Shown piece by piece: positions 38,011 to 47,412 of a DNA stretch of 64,000 nt. The translations under genes were made by a program, and so were the position numbers. A model generated the notes under the pieces. That model saw nothing but the letters and a program-made list of their open reading frames with translations. It made no database searches and was not told where the DNA came from. Positions within the stretch are counted from its first letter, which is position 1. Every line of letters begins with the position of its first letter. Origin of the DNA: Acidobacteriota bacterium. GTDB lineage: Bacteria > Acidobacteriota > Terriglobia > Terriglobales > Acidobacteriaceae. The stretch lies in assembly GCA_021792795.1 (NCBI GenBank), contig JAJYUB010000011.1:23701-87700 (forward strand). Direction: 5' to 3'.

Positions 38011-38765
38011 GCGATCACCCGCGCTTCGTCCCGCAACAACTGCACCAGCTCCGCGGCGGCGGCCGTCGCATCTTTGCCATCCAATATCTTGTGCAACCGC
38101 GCCTTCACCTGGATCTCCGCGCCGATAATTTTCAACTTGGGCTCGACATGGAACGATTCCATCGACTCGACGCGAAGCTCCTTCCTTTTTGCCCGCATAA
38201 TATTGGGCACCGTAGGATATCTCGGTTCATTCAGGCCCTGCTGCGTGGTGATGACTGCGGGAAGCTGCACAGAAAACATCTCGCTACCGTCCTCCGCATC
38301 GTGCCTGCCTGTCAGCGTCTGCCCGTGAATCTCCAAAGCGTTGACCCATGTCAACTGCGGCCACTGCAACCGTTCCGCGGTCGCCGCTCCCAGCGCATGG
38401 CTGTCCCAGTCCGCCTGCTGGCCGCCGCAGAAAATCAAGTCGACATTCTCCTGCTGCGCCACCTGCGCGGCCACTTTGCTCAACGCAATAGGGTCCAGCG
38501 CCAACTCCGTCATCACGTGGATGGCGCGGTCCGCTCCCATTGCCAAAACGGTGCGCAAGGCCTCCTGATTCCGCTCCGGGCCAACAGCCAGCGCCACCAC
38601 TTCCGCGTCGACTCCCGTTTCGCGAATGCGCAGCGCCTGCTCAACTCCGTACTCATCCATGGTGTCGACCACCAGCTTGCTGGCGCTCAAGTCCACCTCG
38701 CCGGCACGAATACGCACCGTCTCTTCCGCATCCAGCACCTGGCGAATTAGCGCCAATATCCGCAT
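38007..38765 (-). CDS. etfB: Electron transfer flavoprotein beta subunit
   Basis: The AMP-binding subunit of ETF (252 residues). It starts [10 protein letters not shown], has the [17 protein letters not shown] segment and a late [19 protein letters not shown] block characteristic of the family. The usual recognition loop L-x-x-x-x-M is less clear. A start at 38792 would add nine unconserved residues. First gene of etfB-etfA-EMR-sirtuin, divergent from an acyl-CoA dehydrogenase gene. Confidence 0.94.
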   Translation of the reverse strand: MRILALIRQVLDAEETVRIRAGEVDLSASKLVVDTMDEYGVEQALRIRETGVDAEVVALAVGPERNQEALRTVLAMGADRAIHVMTELALDPIALSKVAAQVAQQENVDLIFCGGQQADWDSHALGAATAERLQWPQLTWVNALEIHGQTLTGRHDAEDGSEMFSVQLPAVITTQQGLNEPRYPTVPNIMRAKRKELRVESMESFHVEPKLKIIGAEIQVKARLHKILDGKDATAAAAELVQLLRDEARVIA

Positions 38766-38941
38766 CGTCCCCGTCCATTTCACGTATCGCATTGCCGCAC
38801 TTTATACTGCAAGCTGCGGCCGAATCGTCTGGCAAGACCAGGTTCGACCGTCAGCTTTCACCGCGAAATAATTGACTGCGACAGCTTAATCTACCCTTCG
38901 ATAGCGTAGCTGCGCAACCCCCGGAATAGGTTTTCTGCCCG

Positions 38942-40117
38942 ATGGAAAAGATTGCTGCTACAGACGGCGTCAGAATGCCGCTCACATCCTTGAGTCACGA
39001 CGAGCAAATCCTGCGGGATTCGGTCCGCAAGTTTGCGCAAAACAAAATCGCCCCCTTGGTCCGCGAAATGGATGAGGCGCAGAAGGTACATCCTTCCCTG
39101 CTGCCGCAAATGTTCGAAATGGGCATTCTCGGCATGGAAACCCCGGAACAGTATGGAGGGTTCAGCGGATCTTTTCTGGAGTCCATTTTGGTGGTGGAAG
39201 AAATTTCTGCAGTCGATCCCGCGATCGGCGTCTTGGTGGACGTGCAGAATACCTTGACCGTCAACGCGCTGCTGCGTTGGGGCTCGGAGGAGCAAAAGGC
39301 AAAATATCTGCCGCGCACCAACACCGATACCATCTGTTCCTATGCCCTCAGCGAAGCCGGCTCGGGCTCAGACGCCTTCAGTCTCAAAGCCCATGCGCGG
39401 CCCGATGGCGATGCCTATGTGCTGAATGGCCGCAAGCTTTGGATTTCAAACGCCGCCGAGGCCGGCCTTTTCATCGTCTTCGCGACCGTCGACCCATCGG
39501 CCGGTTACAAGGGAATTACCGCATTTATTATCGAACGCGACACGCCCGGCTTTCAGGTCGGCAAAAAGGAAGACAAGCTGGGGATTCGCGCTTCTTCCAC
39601 CTGCGAGCTGCTGCTGGACGACTGTCGCCTGCCCGCAACCAGCGTCTTGGGCTTTCCTGGCAAAGGCTACAAAATCGCCATTGAAACATTGAACGAAGGG
39701 CGCATTGGGATCGCCGCGCAGATGCTGGGCCTGGCCCAGGGAGCATGGAACCACGCCGCCAGATACAGCCAGGAACGGCAACAATTCGGGAAGTCCATCG
39801 CAACATTCCAGGCGGTCCAGTTTACGCTGGCGGAGATGGCGACCGAAATTGAGGCGGCCCGGCTGATGGTCTACAATGCGGCGCGAATGCGAGATGCCGG
39901 CTTGAATTTTGTAAAAGAAGCCGCGATGGCAAAATATTTCGTGTCTACGGTCGCGGAACGAGTCGCCAGCCAGGCAGTGGAGATCTTTGGCGGGTACGGA
40001 TTTGTCAAAGACTATCCCGTAGAAAAACTGTATCGCGATGCCAAGATCGGAAAAATCTACGAGGGTACTTCGAACATGCAGCTGGCTACCATTTCCAAGC
40101 TGCTCCTCACCGGCTAA
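38942..40117 (+). CDS. Short/medium-chain acyl-CoA dehydrogenase
   Basis: A 391-residue FAD enzyme that makes trans-2-enoyl-CoA and passes electrons to ETF. The FAD-binding S-Y-A-L-S-E-A-G-S-G-S-D and W-I-S-N-A motifs, the R-Q-Q-F-G-K-S-I segment and the catalytic Glu in I-Y-E-G-T-S-N are present. Length and layout are those of the short/branched-chain group (BCAD/IVD-like). It shares a 176-nt divergent region with etfB. Its stop overlaps the stop of the larger acyl-CoA dehydrogenase gene by four bases. Confidence 0.94.
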   Translation: MEKIAATDGVRMPLTSLSHDEQILRDSVRKFAQNKIAPLVREMDEAQKVHPSLLPQMFEMGILGMETPEQYGGFSGSFLESILVVEEISAVDPAIGVLVDVQNTLTVNALLRWGSEEQKAKYLPRTNTDTICSYALSEAGSGSDAFSLKAHARPDGDAYVLNGRKLWISNAAEAGLFIVFATVDPSAGYKGITAFIIERDTPGFQVGKKEDKLGIRASSTCELLLDDCRLPATSVLGFPGKGYKIAIETLNEGRIGIAAQMLGLAQGAWNHAARYSQERQQFGKSIATFQAVQFTLAEMATEIEAARLMVYNAARMRDAGLNFVKEAAMAKYFVSTVAERVASQAVEIFGGYGFVKDYPVEKLYRDAKIGKIYEGTSNMQLATISKLLLTG

Positions 40118-41892
40118 ACCGTGTACCGTCCGACTTCCGTCATCGCCATCGCGATTTTCCGGCCCAGCGCCACCGTATTTTCCGGCACATGCTTCGTCAA
40201 CCGGTGGAAAATCGCCATCCGCGTGCGCAGCATATCGCCTTCCGCCACTGCGCCAAGAATCCGCTCCGCGGACGTCTCTAGAATCCGGACCGAGCGGGCC
40301 GCATAGTACTTTGTCATCGCCACGGCCAGCGTGCTGCGGCCTTGCATCTTCTCCGTGCGCAGGATCGCGGACTCAAGCGCCAGCACCTCCATCATCATGT
40401 CGGCCAGCGCGCCCATGATCTCCTGCTGCTCCGCCAATTCACTGCCAAATTTCTCTGACGCGGCCCCGGCGCAGAAAAGACTCAGCTTCTTCGCATTGGC
40501 AAGAAGAAAACGCTGTTCCGCAAGCTCACCGTCGCGTCCTTCGCGAGACTTCGACCCAGCCACGATCTCGTCCATCACCCGCTGGATCGCGGGCAGCAGC
40601 GCCAGCCGCCCTTGCATGGCGCGCTTCATCGTCCATCCGCTGATAATCAGGCGATTGATCTCGTTGGTGCCTTCGAAGATTTTGTTGATGCGCGAATCGC
40701 GGTACGCGCGCTCCGCGGAATACTCCTCGACGTATCCATAACCTCCGTGCAACTGCAGCATCTGGTCGACGAGGCGCTCCAGCATTTCCGAGCACCACAC
40801 TTTCACGATCGAGCACTCAACCGCATACTCTTCAATGCGCTTTTGAATCTCCCCCGTCGTCGTCGCACTCTTCTCCAGTTCCGCCAGCGACGCGTCGATG
40901 GCCCCGATCACGCGATAGACCAGCGATTCGCCGGCAAAAATTCCGGCCGCGCTGTCTGCGACCATCTGCTGCACCAGTCCAAACGAGACAATCGGCTTGG
41001 AGAAGGCGATGCGCTCCTTCGCGTAGCGAAGGCCGCCGCGAAACGCATTTTTCGCGCCGCCAATTGCCGCCGCGCCCAGCTTGTATCTGCCCACGTTTAG
41101 AATGTTGAACGCAATATGGTGACCCTTTCCGGCTTCGCCCAGGAGATTTTCAACCGGCACCTGGCAATCCGTAAGAATCAGCGGACAGGTGGAAGAGCCG
41201 CGAATCCCCAGCTTGTGTTCTTCGGGCCCAACGGCCAGCCCGACCGTCCCCGCCTCAATCAAAAAAGCGGCAAACTTCTCTCCGTCGATTTTCGCGAACA
41301 CGGTAAACAGGTTCGCAATGCCGGCGTTCGAAATCCACATTTTCTCCCCGTTCAGCACGTAGTGCTTCCCGTCTGCGGAAAGCTTGGCCCGGGTACGAAG
41401 GTTCATTGCATCGGAGCCGGAAGACGCCTCCGACAAGGCGTAGGCCGCGATCCATTCCCCCGATGCAAGCCGCGACAAATATTTTTTCTTCTGCTCTGCC
41501 GTGCCATACCAGACCAGCGGCAGCGTGCCGATGCCGACGTGCGCGCTGAACGAAACGGAAAAACTGCCGCAGATTGCAATCTTTTCCGCGATCAAAGCAG
41601 ACGTCACCTTGTCCATCTGCAGCCCGCCGTGTTCTTCAGGAACATCGACCCCCATCAAGCCCAGCTCGCCTGCCTTTCGGAGAAGGTCCTTCGTAACGCC
41701 GAAGTCCTTCGCTTCAATCGCCGCAATCCGCGGCTGGATCTCCTTCTCGGCGAACTCAACGGTAGCACGCTCAATCTGACGCTGCTCATCGGAAAGATCT
41801 TCCAAGGTAAAAATATCTTCCGGACCGAGATCTTCGATCAGGAAGCTTCCGCCGGTCGCGCGCCGTGGATTCGATATCGCCGGGCCGCTCAT
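40114..41892 (-). CDS. fadE: Long-chain acyl-CoA dehydrogenase (FadE of fadNAE type)
   Basis: A 592-residue enzyme, the longer VLCAD/FadE-like class. The N-terminal two thirds hold the ACAD fold (A-Y-A-L-S-E-A-S-S-G-S-D, W-I-S-N-A-G, catalytic E in I-F-E-G-T-N-E-I-N). The extra about 190 C-terminal residues are helical, as in VLCAD and B. subtilis FadE. ATG 41892 has GGAGG 6-7 nt upstream; an earlier ATG adds unconserved residues. It is the last gene of the seven-gene run beginning at hppD. Confidence 0.93.
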   Translation of the reverse strand: MSGPAISNPRRATGGSFLIEDLGPEDIFTLEDLSDEQRQIERATVEFAEKEIQPRIAAIEAKDFGVTKDLLRKAGELGLMGVDVPEEHGGLQMDKVTSALIAEKIAICGSFSVSFSAHVGIGTLPLVWYGTAEQKKKYLSRLASGEWIAAYALSEASSGSDAMNLRTRAKLSADGKHYVLNGEKMWISNAGIANLFTVFAKIDGEKFAAFLIEAGTVGLAVGPEEHKLGIRGSSTCPLILTDCQVPVENLLGEAGKGHHIAFNILNVGRYKLGAAAIGGAKNAFRGGLRYAKERIAFSKPIVSFGLVQQMVADSAAGIFAGESLVYRVIGAIDASLAELEKSATTTGEIQKRIEEYAVECSIVKVWCSEMLERLVDQMLQLHGGYGYVEEYSAERAYRDSRINKIFEGTNEINRLIISGWTMKRAMQGRLALLPAIQRVMDEIVAGSKSREGRDGELAEQRFLLANAKKLSLFCAGAASEKFGSELAEQQEIMGALADMMMEVLALESAILRTEKMQGRSTLAVAMTKYYAARSVRILETSAERILGAVAEGDMLRTRMAIFHRLTKHVPENTVALGRKIAMAMTEVGRYTV

Positions 41893-41935
41893 GGAAGCCT
41901 CCGTGTGTGTGGATGTTGCTGCATGTTTGCGTTCC

Positions 41936-43120
41936 TCAACTTTGCAGGTTCTCAAAAATTCCGGCCGCGCCCATTCCGCCGCCGACGCACATCGTCACCA
42001 ATCCGTATTTCTTTTTGCGCCGCTTCAATTCGCGCAGGATGGTGGCCGTCAATTTCGTTCCCGTGCAGCCCAGCGGATGACCGAGTGCAATCGCCCCGCC
42101 GTTTACGTTGACCTTTGCCGGGTCCATTTGCAACAGCTTCATCACCGCTAGCGACTGTGCGGCAAAGGCCTCGTTTAGCTCAATCACATCGATCTGTTCC
42201 AACGTGAGCCCTGCCAGCTTCAGTGCCTTGGGGATCGCATACACGGGGCCGATTCCCATTTCTTCCGGAAGGCATCCTGAAGTAGCGAACGCCACAAACC
42301 GCGCCAGCGGCTTCAGCGCCAGCGATACCGCAACCTCCTCTGACACCACCACCGCGGCGGCGGCGCCATCGGAAGTTTGCGAGGAATTTCCCGCCGTCAC
42401 AATTCCGTTGGCATGGAACACAGGTCGCAGTTTTTGGAGCGCCTCGTAGGACGTGTCGGTGCGCGGACCTTCGTCGACGCGAAACTCCATTTCTCGGCGC
42501 GTCGGCCTGCCTTGGTCGTCCAAGATGGAAACTGTAACAGTCACTGGCACAATCTCATCCGCAAACTTCTCGTCCCGAATCGCCGCCAGCGCCTTCTGAT
42601 GGCTCGCGAGCGCGAATTGGTCCGACTCTTCCCGCGAGATTCCATAGTGCCGCGCCACGCGCTCCGCGGTCAGTCCCATGGACATATAGGAATCTGGATA
42701 GTGATCGACCAGCCACGGATTCATGGAGATTTTGTTGCCGCCCATGGGGACCAACGACATCGACTCCGCACCTCCCGCGACAATCGCATCCGCGGAGCCG
42801 CTGCGGATTCTTTCCGCGGCAAGCGCGATGGCCTGCAACCCCGACGCGCAATACCGATTGATCGTCATCGCAGCCGCCTCAACCGGCAGCGCCGCGCGCA
42901 GAGAAATGATGCGGGCCAGGTTCAAGCCCTGCTCCGCCTCCGGCATCGCGCATCCGATGATGACGTCTTCAATCTGTTTCACGTCGAGTTCCGGCAAGCG
43001 CTCTAAAGCTCCCCGCACCGCGATCGCTCCCAGATCGTCGGGCCGTGTGGACCGCAGGGCGCCATTCGGAGCTTTTCCCACTGCTGTCCGCATCGCACTC
43101 ACGATGAATGCATCCTTCAT
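41936..43120 (-). CDS. fadA: Acetyl-CoA acyltransferase (thiolase)
   Basis: Cleaves 3-ketoacyl-CoA with CoA in the last beta-oxidation step (394 residues). The active-site Cys is in N-R-Y-C-A-S-G-L-Q-A, the His in G-H-P-L-G-C-T-G, and the second Cys in C-V-G-G-G-M-G. AAAGGGA precedes the ATG. It lies 13 nt after fadN, and the order fadN-fadA-fadE equals the B. subtilis fadNAE operon. Confidence 0.95.
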   Translation of the reverse strand: MKDAFIVSAMRTAVGKAPNGALRSTRPDDLGAIAVRGALERLPELDVKQIEDVIIGCAMPEAEQGLNLARIISLRAALPVEAAAMTINRYCASGLQAIALAAERIRSGSADAIVAGGAESMSLVPMGGNKISMNPWLVDHYPDSYMSMGLTAERVARHYGISREESDQFALASHQKALAAIRDEKFADEIVPVTVTVSILDDQGRPTRREMEFRVDEGPRTDTSYEALQKLRPVFHANGIVTAGNSSQTSDGAAAAVVVSEEVAVSLALKPLARFVAFATSGCLPEEMGIGPVYAIPKALKLAGLTLEQIDVIELNEAFAAQSLAVMKLLQMDPAKVNVNGGAIALGHPLGCTGTKLTATILRELKRRKKKYGLVTMCVGGGMGAAGIFENLQS

Positions 43121-43133
43121 GCTGGTCCCTTTT

Positions 43134-45542
43134 TCAATTCCGCAACGGCTTGCCGGTTTTTAACGTGGCTGCGATCCGTTCCGCCGTCTTCGGTTCTCCG
43201 CAGAGCGACAGGAATGCTTCGCGCTCCAAATCGAGAAAATATTGTTCGCTGACCTGCGTCCCTGCGGTGACCGCTCCCCCGCATAAAACGTTTGCCGCCT
43301 GGCGCGCAATCTTCACGTCATGGTCGCTGATAAATTCAGCCTCTCGCATCATGTGGATGCCGAGTTTTAAATTCGCAAGAATGCCTTCTCCCGGCGCGGG
43401 AATGTCTGCACGAGGCAGCGGCGGCACATACCCCGCATCCGCCAGCCTTGCCGCTTCCGATTTCGCGTCGAGCAGCAGCCGCTCACGGTTCATCGTAATA
43501 CCATCCGACTCGCGCATCAGATGCAGTTTTCTTGCCTCCACCGCGGATCTGGAGACCTTCGCCATCGCGATCGTCTCGAACACATTCCTCAGCGCATCGT
43601 TCATTTCTACAGAATCGCTGCGACTGCCGATTCGGATTGCATTGGCCGCATCGATGGCGCGCAGGGTCATCTCCTTGCATCCTCCGCCGGCGGGCACCAA
43701 CCCCACGCTGGTTTCCACCAGACCCATGTAGAGTTCGATATGCGCTTGGCGCGCCGCAGCATGCAACCCAACTTCCGTGCCGCCGCCCAGGCACATTCCG
43801 AACGGCGCAACCACCACCGGCCTGCTGCAAAATAGAATCGTCTGGGTCATCGCCTGAAATTCGCGAACATACCTGTCAATCTCGTCCCATTCCTCGTCTT
43901 GCATGGCCAGCAACACCTGCATCAAATTCGCGCCCACGGAAAAATTCGTTGCATCGCTGGTCATGACGAAGCCTTTGAAATTCCGCATCGCACTTCCATC
44001 CGGACGAAGCGTGCGTTGCACAAACGTCACAATGTCTTCGCCCAGCGTGTTCATTTTCGAGTGAAATTCGATGCACGCGATCCCATCGCCAATGTCGATC
44101 AACGACGCACCGGGATTTTTCTCGACCACACCGTTTGTCCGCTTGACCTCTGCGACGGTCACCATCCCGGGCGTTTCCATTACTGGCCGATACTCGCCCA
44201 AGACAATATCGAAAAACTCGGCCCCCTGATTGCGATACCAGCAAGTGACCCCGGCACTGAGCATGGTTTCTGCAATTTTCGGGATCGCCTGGCCGCGAGC
44301 ACGCATCTTCTCCACCGTCTCAACAAAGCCCGCGGCGTCCCACATCTCAAACGGCCCCAACTCCCAGTTGAACCCGGCCTTCATCGCCCGATCGATATCG
44401 ACTGCCGTGTCCGCAACTTCTCCGATCCGGTTCGCTGCGTATGCCCACAGTTCCGGAAGTATCCGCCCATAAAACCGCGCCGCCTTGTCCCGTTCCGGAT
44501 TGCCCGCCAGAAGCGCGCGAATCCTCGCCGCAGCGGATTCATGGCTCTTTGCCATCTCCAATTCTGGAATCTTCGGCCGCGCGGCAGGTAGGTATTCCAG
44601 CGCGTTCAAGTCAAGGGTGAGTCGTGCCTCCTTGCCATCCGCGCCGCGTTCTTTCTTATAAAAACCCTGGCCCGTTTTATCGCCAAACCATTTACGTTCG
44701 AACATCTGGTCCAATGCTGCCGGCAGTTGTACGTCTGCGCGCTCGTCCTTCGAGCTCGCGGCGAAATTGCGCGCCACGTTCACCAGCACATCGATGCCAA
44801 CCATGTCCGCCAGCCGAAATGTCCCCGTCTTCGGCCAGCCAATCGCCGCGCCGGTCAGCGCATCCACCTCTTCGATACTCAAACCAAAGTCCAACATCGT
44901 GCGAAACGTATTCAGCATGGCAAACGTGCCAATGCGATTGGCAATAAAGTTGGGCGTGTCGTGGGCGCGGACGACGAGTTTTCCCAAATGTATCTGAACG
45001 AAGGTTTCGACCGAAGCCACCGCCTCTGGGTCCGATTCTGGCGTCGCGATGATTTCGACCAGGCGCATGTAGCGCGGCGGATTGAAAAAATGCGTGCCAA
45101 ACCAGCGTAGGCGGAACGATTCCGGCATTTCCTGCGCGATCATTCGCACGGGCAGGCCGCTGGTGTTGGTCGTCACGATTGCATTGTCGCGGGTGTACGA
45201 TGCAACCTTGCTGAGCAGCGCGCGTTTGATGGCAAAATTTTCCGCGACCGCCTCAATGATCCAGTCGCACGTCCTCAACTTCTCCAGATCGTCCTCGAAA
45301 TTTCCGATGCTGATATTGGACGCTCGCGCCGGATCGACAAATGCCGGCGGCTTCGACTTCTTCAAGCTCTCCAGAGCTTGGGCGGCCAGGCAATTCCGCT
45401 CACGCTCGCCGGGCAGCGCCATGTCCAGAAGTAAAACTGAAAAGCCTGCATTCGCGACGTGCGCGGCGATGCGCGAGCCCATGGTCCCTGCGCCCAGAAC
45501 AGCGACCCGTTGGATCGGATAGTTTGCGTCTGCAAACGGCAT
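43134..45542 (-). CDS. fadN: 3-Hydroxyacyl-CoA dehydrogenase/enoyl-CoA hydratase (FadN type)
   Basis: A bifunctional beta-oxidation protein (802 residues) with the domains in FadN order: NAD-dependent hydroxyacyl-CoA dehydrogenase first (V-L-G-A-G-T-M-G-S-R-I-A-A-H near the start; H-F-F-N-P-P-R near 155) and enoyl-CoA hydratase/crotonase last (P-F-G-M-C-L-G-G-G-T-E and G-L-V-E-T-S-V-G-L-V-P-A-G-G-G near 590-625). E. coli FadB has the opposite order. It provides hydration and oxidation between fadE and fadA. Confidence 0.94.
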   Translation of the reverse strand: MPFADANYPIQRVAVLGAGTMGSRIAAHVANAGFSVLLLDMALPGERERNCLAAQALESLKKSKPPAFVDPARASNISIGNFEDDLEKLRTCDWIIEAVAENFAIKRALLSKVASYTRDNAIVTTNTSGLPVRMIAQEMPESFRLRWFGTHFFNPPRYMRLVEIIATPESDPEAVASVETFVQIHLGKLVVRAHDTPNFIANRIGTFAMLNTFRTMLDFGLSIEEVDALTGAAIGWPKTGTFRLADMVGIDVLVNVARNFAASSKDERADVQLPAALDQMFERKWFGDKTGQGFYKKERGADGKEARLTLDLNALEYLPAARPKIPELEMAKSHESAAARIRALLAGNPERDKAARFYGRILPELWAYAANRIGEVADTAVDIDRAMKAGFNWELGPFEMWDAAGFVETVEKMRARGQAIPKIAETMLSAGVTCWYRNQGAEFFDIVLGEYRPVMETPGMVTVAEVKRTNGVVEKNPGASLIDIGDGIACIEFHSKMNTLGEDIVTFVQRTLRPDGSAMRNFKGFVMTSDATNFSVGANLMQVLLAMQDEEWDEIDRYVREFQAMTQTILFCSRPVVVAPFGMCLGGGTEVGLHAAARQAHIELYMGLVETSVGLVPAGGGCKEMTLRAIDAANAIRIGSRSDSVEMNDALRNVFETIAMAKVSRSAVEARKLHLMRESDGITMNRERLLLDAKSEAARLADAGYVPPLPRADIPAPGEGILANLKLGIHMMREAEFISDHDVKIARQAANVLCGGAVTAGTQVSEQYFLDLEREAFLSLCGEPKTAERIAATLKTGKPLRN

Positions 45543-45596
45543 AGCACCCTTCTACAGTAGACGGGATCTTTCCCGGTTAAGAACAATGAAAATGCT

Positions 45597-46247
45597 TCAT
45601 TTTGGCCGCTCCATATCGAACCTGTCCCGCGTGCGCGCGTACGTGGATCCGGCCATGCGACCGATGGCGTGCAGTTTCTCAGGATCGATCCGAAAGTTGT
45701 CAAGCAACGATGCCCGCACATGGAACCGCAATACTTCTCCCAGCACCAGGCTTCCTCCCAGCGGTTCCGTGCCGACATGAATCACCTGCTGCAGTCGGCA
45801 TTCCATCTGCACATGCGACTCTGCCACGCGCGGCGGCCGCACCAGCTCACTCGCCAGAGGCGTGAGACCGGAGACCTGAAACTCATCCACCTCCGGCGGC
45901 AATTCCGCGGAGCAAGCGTTCATCTGCGTCGCAAATTCTTCCGACACAATGTTCACCACAAATTCGCCCGTCGCAATCACATTTCGCAGCGTATCTTTCG
46001 TAGGCTGCAATCCTGAATTTGTCGCGCCGCGCATCATCGGACAGAAGCAGACAATGGGAGGATTCACGCTGGCGACGGTAAAAAAACTGAACGGCGCTAG
46101 GTTGCATACGCCTTCCGCATCCATCGACGAAACAAACGCGATGGGACGCGGAACCACCGAACCGACCAGCAGCTTGTAGATGTCCTGCGGCCTCTGCTCG
46201 GCTGGATCTAGCGTGGTCATCGCGCCTGGAACTGCAATTTCACTCAT
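45597..46247 (-). CDS. Flavin reductase-like FMN-binding split-barrel protein
   Basis: A 216-residue protein of the flavin reductase (DIM6/NTAB) family. The S-V-V-P-R-P-I-A-F-V-S-S and N-L-A-P-F-S-F-F-T-V-A-S-V-N-P-P segments match the FMN-binding core. Such proteins supply reduced flavin or act on aromatic substrates; the substrate is unknown. ATG 46247 overlaps the hmgA stop by four bases (ATGA), so it is likely part of tyrosine catabolism. An earlier frame extension to 46307 lies inside hmgA and is not needed. Confidence 0.88.
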   Translation of the reverse strand: MSEIAVPGAMTTLDPAEQRPQDIYKLLVGSVVPRPIAFVSSMDAEGVCNLAPFSFFTVASVNPPIVCFCPMMRGATNSGLQPTKDTLRNVIATGEFVVNIVSEEFATQMNACSAELPPEVDEFQVSGLTPLASELVRPPRVAESHVQMECRLQQVIHVGTEPLGGSLVLGEVLRFHVRASLLDNFRIDPEKLHAIGRMAGSTYARTRDRFDMERPK

Positions 46248-47371
46248 CCAACCGGCTCCAGCTTCCCAGCTTCTTTCGCGCCCCAACTGGCCCAGTAATC
46301 TGCCCACTCCACTTTTTCTCCCGCGGGCAGCACGTGGATTGGATTCAACCCGTCCAGCATCACCGCCGACTCATCCGTAAAACTTTTCGCCTTCTGGTTC
46401 GCCAGCGCCTTCGGATGCGGCCCGTGGTGGATGCCGCGCGGATGCAGCGTCGCATAGCCGGGCTTTACATTGTCGCGGCTGAAAAAATCTCCGTCATGGT
46501 AAAAAATAAATTCATCGTAGTCCGTGTTGCGATGAAAAAACGGCACTCGCAGCGCATCCGGGTCCTGCTCCAGCGGTCGCGGTAAAAAACTGCACACCAC
46601 CGCGCCCTGCGTCACAAACGTTGTATGCGCGCTAGGCGGCAGCGCCGCGCGATGGCTTGACACCGGCCGAATATCGCGCAGGTTGATCTTCCAAGCCGTC
46701 AGGTCGCCCTTCCATCCCACCACATCGATTGGATTGAACGGATAAAAAACCTTCGAATATTCATTTTCATTCTTGATGCGAACTTCCCACTCGCGTGTGT
46801 CATCGAGATACGGCGACGGCTCCGGAGTGGCGATGACACCTGGGTCATACAGCGCGTGCTGACCCAGCAATCCTTTGTCCGGCTGTTCAAATTCCGCCTT
46901 CGACTGAAAAATAAGAAAGAAATTGTCCTCCGTGTCCGGTATCACGCGATACGTCACCGCCCGCGGAAGATTGATGTAATCGCCTTTCTCAATTCGCAGC
47001 GGACCAAAGTCCGTCTCGATGACGCCGCTGCCGCGATGCACAAAATACATCTCATCGCCATCGGCATTGCGAAAGTAAAACGGCATCGGCTTTGACCGGC
47101 GCGAAACCGCCACCTTAATCTCGTTGTTACCGAGAAACTCAATCGGCGCGCCCTGCGCATCCTTCAGGTCCGTGGGCTCCAGCTTGTTCAAGTCGAACAA
47201 ATGCGGCCGTAGCTTCCCTTCAAAACGCGTCCAGCCGGTCGGCGCATGGGCGTGGTACAGGTGGCTTGCCTTGCCGTAAAATCCCTTTCGCCCGTGCTCC
47301 TCCTCAAACGTACCCTCGGGCAATCCAACGTGGGCCTGTGACGCCGTCTTTCCCTTATTCAGCGGATACAT
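46244..47371 (-). CDS. hmgA: Homogentisate 1,2-dioxygenase
   Basis: Opens the ring of homogentisate to give maleylacetoacetate using non-haem Fe(II) and oxygen (375 residues). The double-stranded beta-helix shows M-Y-F-V-H-R-G-S-G and, near the C-terminus, F-F-H-R-N-T-D-Y-D-E-F and P-R-G-I-H-H-G-P-H-P, which contain the iron His/Glu/His ligands. It is shorter than the 430-residue proteobacterial enzyme but matches the compact group. AAGGAGA lies 8 nt before ATG 47371. Confidence 0.92.
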   Translation of the reverse strand: MYPLNKGKTASQAHVGLPEGTFEEEHGRKGFYGKASHLYHAHAPTGWTRFEGKLRPHLFDLNKLEPTDLKDAQGAPIEFLGNNEIKVAVSRRSKPMPFYFRNADGDEMYFVHRGSGVIETDFGPLRIEKGDYINLPRAVTYRVIPDTEDNFFLIFQSKAEFEQPDKGLLGQHALYDPGVIATPEPSPYLDDTREWEVRIKNENEYSKVFYPFNPIDVVGWKGDLTAWKINLRDIRPVSSHRAALPPSAHTTFVTQGAVVCSFLPRPLEQDPDALRVPFFHRNTDYDEFIFYHDGDFFSRDNVKPGYATLHPRGIHHGPHPKALANQKAKSFTDESAVMLDGLNPIHVLPAGEKVEWADYWASWGAKEAGKLEPVG

Positions 47372-47412
47372 TGGCCGTTCTCCTTTATGGAAACCCTTCA
47401 ATAGTTGCGATG

